From Pseudomonadota bacterium (GTDB taxonomy: Bacteria; Pseudomonadota; Alphaproteobacteria; Rhizobiales; Rhizobiaceae), in assembly GCA_023451735.1 (NCBI GenBank), contig JAEXYH010000052.1:1-64000 (forward strand): DNA of 64,000 bases, written 5' to 3'. Under the pieces are notes generated by a model, which saw only the letters and a program-made list of their open reading frames with translations, was not told the origin of the DNA and did not search any database. A program made the translations under genes and the position numbers. Shown one piece after another: positions 43,344 to 52,363 of this stretch (positions are counted from its first letter, which is position 1; each line of letters opens with the position of its first letter).

Positions 43344-44942
43344 TTACTCGGCGATATCGACAGCTTCGAAGGTGAAGTCACCGAGCGGGCTCTGGGTAAA
43401 GCCCGTTACGCCCTTGCGCATCGGAACGACGGACAGGGAGTGGTCAAGGGTCGCCCAGGGAGCGTCCTTCTTGAAGATGACCTGTGCCTGTTCGTAGAGC
43501 TTTGTGCGTTCGGCCTGGTCGGAGGTCGACTTGGCCTTCTTCACGAGCGCGTCAAATTCCTGATTGCACCACTGCGCACGGTTGTTGCCGCCGACGGCAT
43601 CGCATCCAAGCAGGGTGTCGAGGAAGTTGTCCGGGTCGCCGTTGTCGCCGGTCCAGCCGAGGATAGCGGCACCGTCACGGTTCTTGTCCTTCGAACGCTG
43701 CAGGTATTCAGCCCATTCGTAGGAAACGATCTCGACCTTGACGCCGATCTTGGCAAAGTCGTCCTGGATGATTTCAGCAGCGCGACGTGCGTTGAGCATG
43801 TACGGACGCGAAACTGGCATCGCCCAGACCTTCATGGACAGGTCCTTGACGCCAGCATCAGCCAGCATCTTCTTGGCGGCGTCGAGGTCGTACGTGTCGT
43901 CCTTGACGTCGTTGTTGTAGGACCACATCGTCGGCGGGATCGGGTTGGTTGCCGGCGTTGCCATACCCTGGAAGACGGCGTCGACGATGGCCTTCTTGTT
44001 GATCGCCTTGTTCAGCGCGATACGAACTTCCGGCTTGTCGAACGGAGCCTGGGTGGTGTTGTAGGCGAGGTAGGCGATGTTAAGGCCTTCCTGCTCCAGA
44101 ACTTCCAGGTTCGGGTCCGACTTCATCGATTCAACGTCGGCAGCGTTCGGGTAAGGCATCAGGTGGCATTCGCCAGCCTTGAGCTTCTGGTAACGAACGG
44201 CGGCATCGGTGGTGATTGCGAAGACGAGATCGTCGATCTTCGGAGCACCGCCCCAGTAATCGGCGTTCTTCTTGTAGCGGATGATGGCATCCTGCTGATA
44301 GGCGACGAAAGTGAACGGACCCGTGCCGACCGGCTGCTGGTTCAGCTGCTCCTTGGTGCCGGCCTTTTCGAGGCTGTCGGCATATTCCTTCGACAGGATC
44401 GAAGCGAACGGCATGGCGATGTTGGCCAGGAACGGTGCTTCCGGACGGTTGAGCGTGATTTTGACCGTCAGGTCGTCGACCTTTTCGATCGACTTGATCA
44501 GCTTCGGGAAGCCCATGCCTTCGGCATATTCCCAGGTGCCGCCGGAAATGTACTTGTTCCAGGCGTTCTTTTCATCGATCTGGCGACCGAGCGAGAAGAT
44601 GACGTCGTCAGCGTTGAATTCGCGCGTCGGGGTGAAGTAGTCCGTGGTCTGGAACTTGACGCCCTTGCGCAGCTTGAAGGTGTAGACCGTGCCGTCAGAG
44701 GAAATGTCCCAGCTCTCGGCGAGGCCGGCTTCCGGCTGCGTGGTGCCCGGCTTGAACTCGAGCAGACGGCTGTAGATCGGGTGGCCCGAGGCGTCGAAGG
44801 TCGTGCCGGCGGTGTAGAGGCCCGGATCGAAACCTTCCGGCGAACCTTCAGAGCAATAAACGAAGGTCTTCGCGCTGGCTGCGCCGGCAAAGAATGTTGC
44901 GGACAGAAGCGCTGCCGCTGCGAGGGTCAGTGTACGTCTCAA
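43344..44942 (-). CDS. dppA: Dipeptide-binding periplasmic protein DppA
   Basis: This periplasmic binding protein of the dipeptide importer has 532 residues; rhizobial Dpp also takes up 5-aminolevulinate. The signal peptide ends near AGAASA-KTF, and the mature start TFVYCSEGSPEGFDPGLYT is typical of DppA. Family blocks are AGLAESWDISSDGTVYTFKL, QLNQQPVGTGPFTFVAYQQD and LGWTGDNGDPDNFLDTLLGC. The start is a TTG at 44942, eight bases after GGGAG; no ATG is available before the signal peptide. It leads the dppABCDF operon and is followed by an attenuating hairpin. Confidence 0.94.
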   Translation of the reverse strand: MRRTLTLAAAALLSATFFAGAASAKTFVYCSEGSPEGFDPGLYTAGTTFDASGHPIYSRLLEFKPGTTQPEAGLAESWDISSDGTVYTFKLRKGVKFQTTDYFTPTREFNADDVIFSLGRQIDEKNAWNKYISGGTWEYAEGMGFPKLIKSIEKVDDLTVKITLNRPEAPFLANIAMPFASILSKEYADSLEKAGTKEQLNQQPVGTGPFTFVAYQQDAIIRYKKNADYWGGAPKIDDLVFAITTDAAVRYQKLKAGECHLMPYPNAADVESMKSDPNLEVLEQEGLNIAYLAYNTTQAPFDKPEVRIALNKAINKKAIVDAVFQGMATPATNPIPPTMWSYNNDVKDDTYDLDAAKKMLADAGVKDLSMKVWAMPVSRPYMLNARRAAEIIQDDFAKIGVKVEIVSYEWAEYLQRSKDKNRDGAAILGWTGDNGDPDNFLDTLLGCDAVGGNNRAQWCNQEFDALVKKAKSTSDQAERTKLYEQAQVIFKKDAPWATLDHSLSVVPMRKGVTGFTQSPLGDFTFEAVDIAE

Positions 44943-45447
44943 TTTATAGTCTCCCTACCTGTGCCGGCTTTGCCAGCACGGTTGATTTCCCGGATTGATG
45001 ATGCGTTTTGCCGCACCTTTTTGCCAAGTCCTGTGTTCGTCACCTCCTGACCGGCAGGCCTCAGGCTGTGCCGGTCGAAATATATGTCCCCATCTTCGGG
45101 TGAAACTGCAGGATCATGCCAGTCGCCCTGTATTCGATCATCTTGGGAACAAATTTCCCCGCCAGACATCAAATGCAGAACGTCATGCTTGGCCTTTGCC
45201 CATTCACTCCATATTTGTTTTGCGGTGAAGCTTACCCGCTCAGCGTGTCTACTTCCCGTGGCGCGCGAGAATAGCGATTATCGATCGGTTGTCGAGACGG
45301 TAAGATTTGGCTTTTGATCACAACTGCGGTGACGCTGCACAATTGATGCGCATAGCCTTAATTCTTTGCATTATGCGTTGCGCTCGCCTCTGAAAGGGGT
45401 AGGTATGCAGTCATTGCATCCATACCCAAAACTCAAGGCGGCTATTC
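44943..45447. other. Divergent intergenic region dppA / amidohydrolase
   Basis: 505 bp with only short frames lacking ribosome-binding sites or family features. It should hold the dppA promoter. Near the amidohydrolase start an imperfect inverted repeat GGTATG...CATACC (45402-45426, inner TGCA/TGCA) may be an operator. Otherwise nothing is evident. Confidence 0.5.
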
Positions 45448-46881
45448 ATGACCGAAGGCAATTCCAATCTCCCTCTCGTCTGGGACCTCGTGGATCGCAA
45501 AAAGGAAGTGTTTGCGGAGTTGGCGAACCAGGTCTGGGACACCCCAGAAACCTGCTATATGGAGACACAATCTGCGGCCGCCCATCGCGAGATGCTGGAG
45601 GCGCAGGGCTTCAGGATCACCGATGCGGTCGCCAATATTCCGACCGCCGTCATGGGCGAAGCCGGCAGCGGTGGTCCGGTCATCGCTTTTCTCGGAGAGT
45701 ATGATGCGTTGGCAGGTCTCAGCCAAAAAGCTGGTGCCATAGAGCACGATCCGCTGATCGCGGGTGCGAACGGCCATGGTTGCGGCCACAATCTGCTCGG
45801 TTCGGCAGCTCTTCTGGCCGCGACTGCGCTCAAGGACTGGCTTGAAAAGACAGGCACGCCCGGCCGCGTACGCTATTACGGCTGCCCTGCGGAAGAAGGC
45901 GGCGCCGCCAAGGCGTTCATGGTGCGTGACGGGGCGTTTTCCGATGTCGATATCGCCATAAGCTGGCATCCGAGCAACTTTGCCGGCGTGCAGCGCGAGA
46001 CCTCGCTTGCCAATTGCCGTATCGATTTCACCTTCACCGGCCGTGCCGCTCATGCGGCGGCCGTACCGGAACTGGGGCGCAGCGCGCTCGATGCCGTCGA
46101 ACTGATGAGTGTCGGTGTCAATTATATGCGCGAGCATATGCCGTCCGAATGCCGCATCCACAATGCCATCCTGGATGCCGGCGGGATTTCCCCGAACGTC
46201 GTCCAGGCCCATGCCAAGGTGCGTTACGTGGTGCGTGCACCGGACCTGTCCGGCCTCTTCGCGCTTATCGAGCGGGTGAAGAAGGTGGCCGAAGGCGCGG
46301 CCCTGATGACCGAAACCAGGGTGGAGGCGGTGACCCTTGCCGGTGTTTCCAACCTCGTGGTGAACACACCCCTGATGGACACGATGCAGGACATCTGGGA
46401 GAGTATGGGGCCGCCGGCATTCGACGACGCGGATGTCGAGTTTGCCGAAAAGATCCGTGCCACCCTGACGCCTGAAGACGTGGCCGCCAGCTGGGCGCAG
46501 GAGCGCCTCGAGCAGCGGGACATCCCGCTTGCCGACTTCATTCTGCCGGCTCACAGCGAGGTCCGCCAGATGGGCGGCTCGACCGACGTCGGCGATGTCA
46601 GCTGGGTCGTGCCAACGGTACAGGCCTATGGCGCGACGCTGGCGATCGGCACGCAGCTGCATACCTGGCAGGTGGTGGCACAGGGCAAGAGCGCACTTGC
46701 CCACAAGGGCATGGCTTCCGTCGCAAAAGTAATGGCTGCCACCGGGCTTGCGGCGATGACGAGCGAGCAGCTGCGCGAGGCGGCGTGGGCCGATCTGAAA
46801 CGCCGGCACAAGGGACAGGACTATCGCAGCCCTATCCCCGCCTCTGCCGAGCCGCCGATTGCGGCGATGACGGTGCGATAA
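45448..46881 (+). CDS. M20-family amidohydrolase (AbgB-like)
   Basis: This zinc amidohydrolase has 477 residues and resembles AbgB-type peptidases that cleave amide-linked amino acids (p-aminobenzoyl-glutamate in E. coli). Metal-site blocks are FLGEYDALAGL, NGHGCGHNLLG (near 108), YYGCPAEEGGAAKAFM and ISWHPSNFAGV; the dimerisation domain starts near FTFTGRAAHAAAVPELGRSA, and STDVGDVSWVVPT carries a late conserved block. AAGGCGG precedes the ATG. A class III aminotransferase follows after 140 bp, so the pair may release and then transaminate an amine or amino acid; the substrate is unknown. Confidence 0.87.
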   Translation: MTEGNSNLPLVWDLVDRKKEVFAELANQVWDTPETCYMETQSAAAHREMLEAQGFRITDAVANIPTAVMGEAGSGGPVIAFLGEYDALAGLSQKAGAIEHDPLIAGANGHGCGHNLLGSAALLAATALKDWLEKTGTPGRVRYYGCPAEEGGAAKAFMVRDGAFSDVDIAISWHPSNFAGVQRETSLANCRIDFTFTGRAAHAAAVPELGRSALDAVELMSVGVNYMREHMPSECRIHNAILDAGGISPNVVQAHAKVRYVVRAPDLSGLFALIERVKKVAEGAALMTETRVEAVTLAGVSNLVVNTPLMDTMQDIWESMGPPAFDDADVEFAEKIRATLTPEDVAASWAQERLEQRDIPLADFILPAHSEVRQMGGSTDVGDVSWVVPTVQAYGATLAIGTQLHTWQVVAQGKSALAHKGMASVAKVMAATGLAAMTSEQLREAAWADLKRRHKGQDYRSPIPASAEPPIAAMTVR

Positions 46882-46883
46882 GT

Positions 46884-46935
46884 GCCCTCATGAAAATCGC
46901 TCATGAGCCCGTCAATTATTTTAACCGGCGGGCTC
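46884..46935 (+). terminator. Tandem hairpins after the amidohydrolase
   Basis: CTCATGA-AAATCGC-TCATGAG (about 46887-46907) is followed by GAGCCCG/CGGGCTC (46905-46911 with 46929-46935) and TATTTAAT. The stems overlap and may alternate, so this could be a weak terminator or attenuator before the aminotransferase. Confidence 0.5.
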
Positions 46936-47020
46936 TATTTAATCGCACTTGAGGGCTGGAATTCCGCTTAATTCCTCTTATGAATTTCCTATTCGCGTTC
47001 GTGCGAGAGGAGAACAGCCA

Positions 47021-48376
47021 GTGACGATCCAGCCCAATTCCATCGAGGCCCGTGACAAGGCCTACCATCTGCATTCCTATACGAACGCAAGGGCGCTGGA
47101 GCGCGACGGCGCGCTGGTGATCGGGCGCGGCGAGGGCATTCATGTCTACGACAATGCCGGCAAGCAGTATATCGAGGGCATGGCCGGTCTGTGGAGCGTC
47201 GGTGTCGGTTTCGGCGAAAACCGGCTTGTAGAGGCTGCCGCCAAGCAGATGGCGAAGCTGCCTTATTACCACACGTTTACGGCGCGGACGCACGGCCCTT
47301 CTGTCGAGCTTGCCGAAAAGCTGATCCAGATGGCGCCGGTGCCGATGTCGAAGGCCTACTTCACCAATTCGGGTTCGGAAGCCAACGATACGGCGATGAA
47401 GATCGTCTGGTATCGATCCAACGCGCTTGGAAAGCCGGAGAAGAAAAAGATCATTTCCCGAACCAAGGGGTATCATGGCGTCACCATCGCCTCGGCAAGC
47501 CTGACGGGCCTGCCGAACAATCATCGCTCCTTCGACCTGCCGATTGCACGCGTGCTGCACACGACCTGCCCGCATTACCGTGCCTTCAAGACGGAGGGCG
47601 AGACCGAGGCGCAGTTCGTCGAGCGTTGCGCCAAGGATCTGGAAGACCTGATTCTCAAGGAAGGCCCGGATACGGTCGCTGCCTTTATCGGCGAGCCTGT
47701 CATGGGGGCGGGTGGCGTCATCGTTCCGCCAGCCGGATACTGGGAGGCGATCCAGAAGGTACTGAAGAAATACGACGTGCTGTTCATTGCCGACGAGGTG
47801 ATCTGTGGTTTCGGCCGCACGGGCGAAATGTTCGGCACGACAACGTTTAGTCTGCAGCCCGACATGATCACGCTGTCGAAGCAGATTTCCTCCTCCTACC
47901 AACCGATCTCTGCGCTTCTGATCAACGAGAATGTCTATCAGCCGCTGGCGGATGAATCGGCGAAAATCGGTACGTTCGGCCATGGCGTGACGGCTGCTGG
48001 TCATCCGGTTGCGGCTGCCGTGGCATTGGAAAACATCAGGATCATCGAGGAGCGCAATCTGGTCGGAAACGTCAGGATGCTCAGCCCGAAGTTCTTGGCA
48101 CGGCTGAAGGCAATCGGAGAAAATCCGCTGGTGATCGAGACGCGTGGTGTCGGCCTGATCGGTGCGTTCGAGCTTGCGCCACGCGACGGCTTTGCAGCTG
48201 GGCAGCTTGGTCCCAAACTGTTTGCGCATATGATGGAGGAAGGTGTGATCAGCCGCGCGATCGGCGATTCGATGGCCTTCTGCCCGCCTATGATCATTAC
48301 CGAGGCTCAGGTTGATGACATGTTCGACAAGGTAGAGCGCGGGCTGGATCAATTCGCCAAGGAATTGGTGGCGTAA
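47021..48376 (+). CDS. Class III PLP-dependent aminotransferase
   Basis: This omega-amino-acid or diamine:pyruvate-type transaminase has 451 residues. It has VYDNAGKQYIEGMAGLWSVG near 40, FTNSGSEANDTAMKIVWY for PLP phosphate binding, ISRTKGYHGVTIASASLTG, LFIADEVICGFGRTGEMFG and the PLP Lys287 in DMITLSKQISSSY. The start is GTG 47021, preceded by AGAGGAG; the longer frame upstream begins with non-family residues. It follows the AbgB-like gene. Relatives use putrescine, beta-alanine, taurine or GABA, and the sequence alone does not choose among them. Confidence 0.88.
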   Translation: MTIQPNSIEARDKAYHLHSYTNARALERDGALVIGRGEGIHVYDNAGKQYIEGMAGLWSVGVGFGENRLVEAAAKQMAKLPYYHTFTARTHGPSVELAEKLIQMAPVPMSKAYFTNSGSEANDTAMKIVWYRSNALGKPEKKKIISRTKGYHGVTIASASLTGLPNNHRSFDLPIARVLHTTCPHYRAFKTEGETEAQFVERCAKDLEDLILKEGPDTVAAFIGEPVMGAGGVIVPPAGYWEAIQKVLKKYDVLFIADEVICGFGRTGEMFGTTTFSLQPDMITLSKQISSSYQPISALLINENVYQPLADESAKIGTFGHGVTAAGHPVAAAVALENIRIIEERNLVGNVRMLSPKFLARLKAIGENPLVIETRGVGLIGAFELAPRDGFAAGQLGPKLFAHMMEEGVISRAIGDSMAFCPPMIITEAQVDDMFDKVERGLDQFAKELVA

Positions 48377-48428
48377 ACCGTCGGTTTCGCCAATTGTCTC
48401 GTGTGATGGCGTCCCTATATTGGACGCC

Positions 48429-49889
48429 ATGATCGCGCTCGTGCAAGCCTATTGGCCACACATCCTTTTTGTCGTTTCGATTGTGGCCGGAGCTTCCGCC
48501 GCCGTGCATGCGACGATGACGAAGGAGGAGGTGCGCTCCGCAATCGGTTGGGTCGGTGTCATCATCCTGTCGCCGATCATAGGGGCCGCCCTTTATCTCA
48601 TTGCCGGTATCAACCGCATCCGTCGAAACGTGATCGGTGACCGGCGCTCGTTGCTGCAAGGCACCGAACGTTTCGATTTCGCTTCCTACGATGCAGCCGA
48701 CGACAAGGTGATTGCCGATTTCGGCTATCGGTTCAGGGCAATGAAGACGCTTGGCGACCGTGTCACCCGCCATCACCTGACGACGGGCAATACGATTTCC
48801 GCTTTCGACACCGGTGATTCCGCTTATGGCGCAATGCTCGAGGAAATCGGTCGCGCGGGCCGTTCCATTCTGCTCGAAACCTATATTTTTGACCGTGACC
48901 GGATCGGTACGCGCTTCGTCGAGGCGCTGAGTGCCGCAGTCAGGCGCGGTGTCGAAGTCAGGGTGCTGATTGATGCCGTCGGCGCGCGTTATTCGGTGCC
49001 GAGTGTGCTCGGCATGTTGCGTGACGGCGGAGTCACCGTCGATGTGTTCAACGGTAACGTCATTACCGGCCTGCGTTTGCCTTATGCGAACCTGCGCACC
49101 CACCGAAAGATCATGGTGATTGACGGAAGCGTCGCTTTTACCGGCGGCATGAATGTCCGCGAAGCTTTTTCCTGCGAGTTCAGCGGTGAAAAATGCGCCG
49201 CCGACACGCATTTCAGAGTGACTGGCCCGGTCGTTGCCGATCTCCTGGCCATCGCCGCCGCCGACTGGCAGTTCTCGACCGACGAGAGGCTAGAGGGGGA
49301 GGCGTGGAAGGTGCCGACGCCTGACGCGCAGCCAGGCTCGCCGACCATTATGCGCACCGTGTCTTCCGGGCCGGATCGCAGTGTCGAGACAAACCAAAAG
49401 ATATTAATGGGTGCCTTTTCCATTGCCCGCTCGTCGATCCGGATCGTTTCGCCCTATTTTCTGCCCGACCGCGAACTGATTACTGCGATGATCACTGCAG
49501 CGCGGCGAGGCGTGGTTGTCGATATCGTCGTGCCTAGCACCAACAACCTGAAACTTGTCGACCTTGCGATGACTGCGCAGTTCGACCAGATGCTGAAAAA
49601 CTATTGCCGTATCTGGCGGGCATCCGGGCCGTTCAACCATTCCAAGCTGATGGCTGTCGATGGCTGCTGGTCCTATGTCGGGTCCTCCAATATCGATCCC
49701 CGCTCGCTGAGGTTGAATTTCGAAGTGGATCTTGAAGTTTTCGACCGCGGATTTGCTCAAGCCCTGGAACGAAGGATCGATCTGGCTATTTCCTCTGCGG
49801 AAGAGGTGACGTTGCATGGCCTGCGCTCCCGGCCATTTGCAAAGCGCCTGCTTGAACGGGTGCTCTGGCTGGGGTCACCCTATCTGTGA
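48429..49889 (+). CDS. cls: Cardiolipin synthase (phospholipase D family)
   Basis: This membrane enzyme joins phosphatidylglycerol molecules to make cardiolipin, 486 residues. Two N-terminal membrane segments (HILFVVSIVAGASAAVHA and IGWVGVIILSPIIGAALYL) precede two HKD motifs: HRKIMVIDGSVAFTGGMN (His225) and HSKLMAVDGCWSYVGSSN (His404). Length and layout match ClsA. ATG 48429 is chosen; a TTG three codons upstream is possible. The gene lies 52 bp after the aminotransferase, with no clear terminator between. An EEP-family gene follows after 52 bp and may be co-transcribed. Confidence 0.93.
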   Translation: MIALVQAYWPHILFVVSIVAGASAAVHATMTKEEVRSAIGWVGVIILSPIIGAALYLIAGINRIRRNVIGDRRSLLQGTERFDFASYDAADDKVIADFGYRFRAMKTLGDRVTRHHLTTGNTISAFDTGDSAYGAMLEEIGRAGRSILLETYIFDRDRIGTRFVEALSAAVRRGVEVRVLIDAVGARYSVPSVLGMLRDGGVTVDVFNGNVITGLRLPYANLRTHRKIMVIDGSVAFTGGMNVREAFSCEFSGEKCAADTHFRVTGPVVADLLAIAAADWQFSTDERLEGEAWKVPTPDAQPGSPTIMRTVSSGPDRSVETNQKILMGAFSIARSSIRIVSPYFLPDRELITAMITAARRGVVVDIVVPSTNNLKLVDLAMTAQFDQMLKNYCRIWRASGPFNHSKLMAVDGCWSYVGSSNIDPRSLRLNFEVDLEVFDRGFAQALERRIDLAISSAEEVTLHGLRSRPFAKRLLERVLWLGSPYL

Positions 49890-49941
49890 TTTCTACCCGT
49901 CGGCGTGGTTCGCGTCGGTTTGATTTGAAGAACGAACGACG

Positions 49942-50751
49942 ATGCATGAAAAACGTACAACCCTGCCGGCAAGCATCATCGCGTCGATCCGCGCTCGCAG
50001 AAACCGTGGTGCCGGTCACACGCAGCATGATCCTGCATCCGGTCTGCTCGTCGCATCCTACAATGTTCATAAATGCGTCGGGGTCGACGGCAGGTTCGAT
50101 CCGGGCCGGATCGCCCAGGTGATCCGCGAGATTGGTGCCGACATCATCGCGCTGCAGGAAGCGGATACGCGCTTCGGCGAACGTCGCGGGCTTCTTGATC
50201 TGGCTTGGATGGAACGGGAAACGGGGCTTTGCCCCGTGCCGGTCTCCGGCGTGGCCCGCGCGCATGGATGGCATGGCAATGTCGTGTTCTTTCGCGAAGG
50301 GGCGGTGCGCGACGTGCACCAGGTCAAGCTGCCGGGGCTTGAGCCGCGCGGCGCGCTGATGGCGGAACTTGACCTTGCGGATGGCAAGACGTTCCGGGTG
50401 ATTGCCGCACATCTCGGTCTGCTCAATCGCTCCCGCCAGCAACAGGCGCGGATGATCCTCGATATTCTCCGCGCCCGCGAGGAGCATCCGACCGTGCTGA
50501 TGGGCGACCTCAACGAATGGCGGCTGGGCGACCGTTCTTCTCTGAATACTCTGGCGACCGTGTTCGGCCTGCCATCCGCGGTGCCGAGCTTTCCTTCGCG
50601 GCTGCCGGTTCTGGCGCTGGACCGGATCATGGCCAACCGGCCGGGGCTGATCGACCGGGTAGAAACCCACGATACCCCGCTTTCCCGGCTGGCATCGGAC
50701 CACCTGCCGATCAAGGCCGTGGTGAAGATTGGTTCGAGAGTTTCGGATTGA
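49942..50751 (+). CDS. Endonuclease/exonuclease/phosphatase (EEP) family hydrolase
   Basis: This 269-residue protein has the DNase I-like fold. Characteristic motifs are SYNVHKCVGVDGRFDP (near 36), ALQEAD with the metal-binding Glu, GDLNEWRLGDRS and the C-terminal SDHLPIKAVV with the catalytic His. Substrates in the family range from nucleic acids to phospholipids and inositol phosphates. Directly following cls, a lipid-related phosphodiester substrate is worth considering; that is inference. The first 30 residues are basic and the start signal is weak, so an internal start is possible. Confidence 0.85.
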   Translation: MHEKRTTLPASIIASIRARRNRGAGHTQHDPASGLLVASYNVHKCVGVDGRFDPGRIAQVIREIGADIIALQEADTRFGERRGLLDLAWMERETGLCPVPVSGVARAHGWHGNVVFFREGAVRDVHQVKLPGLEPRGALMAELDLADGKTFRVIAAHLGLLNRSRQQQARMILDILRAREEHPTVLMGDLNEWRLGDRSSLNTLATVFGLPSAVPSFPSRLPVLALDRIMANRPGLIDRVETHDTPLSRLASDHLPIKAVVKIGSRVSD

Positions 50752-50890
50752 CTGAATTGGCGCACCTGGTTTGTGCGCTGAATTGACAGGGTGACAATCT
50801 TCTCAAGGGCGGCCCGCTTTACCTGACGCCAAGGCAAGAATAGATTTTTTGTCATTCACTCGCCGCCGCCTATCCCGAGCAAGGATATCC

Positions 50891-51865
50891 ATGACCGATA
50901 TTGCCATGATCGAAGCCGCCCGAGCCCGTCTCGACGGCCATGTCCGCCGCACACCCTTACTCTTCTCGCCGTTTCTCGACGAGATCGCCGGGCGCAGGAT
51001 CTTCGTGAAGCCGGAATGCCTACAGCATACCGGCTCATTCAAGTTTCGCGGGGCATGGTCGGCAATCTCCGGTCTTTCACCGGAGGTCCGGGAGAAGGGC
51101 GTGATCGCGTTTTCGTCCGGCAATCATGCGCAGGGCGTGGCTCTTGCCGCCAAGCTGCACGGCATACCGGCTGTCATCATCATGCCGGCGGATGCGCCGC
51201 GCATCAAGATCGAGAATACCCGAGCCTATGGGGCGGAGGTCGTGCTCTACGACCGAGCAACCGAAGACCGCGACGCGATCGGCGCAAGGCTTTCGGCTGA
51301 ACGTAATCTGACGCTGATCAAACCGTTCGATGAGCCACTGGTGATCGCTGGGCAAGGCACGGCTGGGCTGGAAATCGCCGAACAGGCGAAGGAGCTAGGC
51401 ATCGACAACGCAGATGTTCTCGTTCCGACCGGTGGTGGCGGCTTCATTTCCGGTGTCTCCCTGGCACTTGCCGCCAAGGCCCCAGGCTTTACGGTTCACC
51501 CCTGCGAGCCGGAAGGGTTCGACGATGTCACGCGCTCGCTGGCCTCCGGCAAGATAGAGAAGAACGCCACGCAATCCGGCTCTCTTTGCGATGCGATCAT
51601 CACGCCGCAGCCGGGAAACATCACCTTCCCGATCATGTCGAGGTTCTGCGGAGCAGGGCTTGTCGTCACCGAAGACGAGGCTCTGAAAGCCATGGCAATC
51701 GCCTTTAGCCGATTGAAAATCGTCGTCGAGCCAGGTGGAGCAGTCGCGCTTGCGGCAGCACTTTTCAATGGCGAGAAGCTTGGCGATACCGTCATCGCGG
51801 TCTGCTCGGGAGGCAATGTCGATGGCGATATTTTCCGCATGGCGCTTGAGCGCAATCCGGATTGA
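50891..51865 (+). CDS. Threonine/serine dehydratase-like PLP enzyme
   Basis: This fold-type II PLP enzyme has 324 residues. It probably deaminates threonine or serine to a 2-keto acid and ammonia. The PLP Lys is in QHTGSFKFRGAWSAI (near 50); SSGNHAQGVALAAKLHG, the phosphate-binding GTGGGGFISGVSL-type loop (PTGGGGFISG, near 180) and a late CSGGNVD are clear. There is no C-terminal ACT domain, so it is a catabolic or short type rather than full-length feedback-regulated IlvA. Hydroxyaspartate dehydratase and serine racemase are alternatives. ATG 50891 follows AAGGAT; an upstream start at 50849 lacks family residues. Confidence 0.86.
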   Translation: MTDIAMIEAARARLDGHVRRTPLLFSPFLDEIAGRRIFVKPECLQHTGSFKFRGAWSAISGLSPEVREKGVIAFSSGNHAQGVALAAKLHGIPAVIIMPADAPRIKIENTRAYGAEVVLYDRATEDRDAIGARLSAERNLTLIKPFDEPLVIAGQGTAGLEIAEQAKELGIDNADVLVPTGGGGFISGVSLALAAKAPGFTVHPCEPEGFDDVTRSLASGKIEKNATQSGSLCDAIITPQPGNITFPIMSRFCGAGLVVTEDEALKAMAIAFSRLKIVVEPGGAVALAAALFNGEKLGDTVIAVCSGGNVDGDIFRMALERNPD

Positions 51866-51906
51866 GGCGACAAAAAGGCGCGTGTCGGAACCGGAGGCAT
51901 AATAAA

Positions 51907-51936
51907 CCGTTAACGCCACAATACAGGCATTAACGG
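51907..51936. other. Inverted repeat downstream of the dehydratase
   Basis: CCGTTAACGCC...GGCATTAACGG forms a stem with one mismatch around an 8 nt loop, followed by AAAAGGATTTTCC. It could be the dehydratase terminator or the start of the leader of the small membrane peptide. Confidence 0.45.
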
Positions 51937-52055
51937 AAAAGGATTTTCCAATCGTCCGCTTTTGCTTGGAACTTTATCTCTACCAAGTTGATAGGGATAA
52001 GGTAGCATCAGTTATCACCCGAAGAATGGTGGCTCTGACAAGCTGGAGGAAGATC

Positions 52056-52193
52056 ATGCGGCATTCGAATGTTCAGACACGATCGCTTTCCCATCGCCAC
52101 TCGATGTTTGGCAGCTGGCAATCTGCTACACATCTGGCTATCGCCATCGCCGCTTTTGTTTTCGTCGGCGCCGTAACGCTCGGAATTTTCTAA
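52056..52193 (+). CDS. Small membrane peptide, 45 residues, function unknown
   Basis: A short gene beginning MRHSNVQTRSLSHRHSMF. The N-terminal half is basic and His-rich; a single hydrophobic segment (HLAIAIAAFVFVGAVTLGIF) runs to the C-terminus. The ATG at 52056 follows an ideal GGAGGA at six bases, much better than the upstream in-frame starts at 51966 and 52026. Composition suggests a tail-anchored inner-membrane peptide. I recall similar short proteins in rhizobia, but assign no function. It is flanked by the dehydratase inverted repeat and a palindromic repeat. Confidence 0.65.
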   Translation: MRHSNVQTRSLSHRHSMFGSWQSATHLAIAIAAFVFVGAVTLGIF

Positions 52194-52224
52194 AATTTAC
52201 CAGTCCGGCACTCTCGCCGGCTAT

Positions 52225-52315
52225 CGTCATCCTCGGGCTTGTCCCGAGGATTTAAGCATATTTCGACAATGCAATTTTGCAGATGCTCGGGACATCCTCG
52301 GATTTAATCCGAGGT
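52225..52315. repeat. Palindromic GTCATCCTCGG repeat, copy 2
   Basis: CGTCATCCTCGGGCTTGTCCCGAGGAT begins the element and GACATCCTCGG-ATTTAAT-CCGAGG ends it, spaced by an AT-rich centre. It matches copy 1 (10524-10608) in end sequence and arms. It fills the gap between the small peptide gene and the convergent M20 hydrolase. Confidence 0.7.
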
Positions 52316-52363
52316 GGGTATGGTGTAATCTCGACGGTAGGCACCGCCTGTCGCATGACAATC

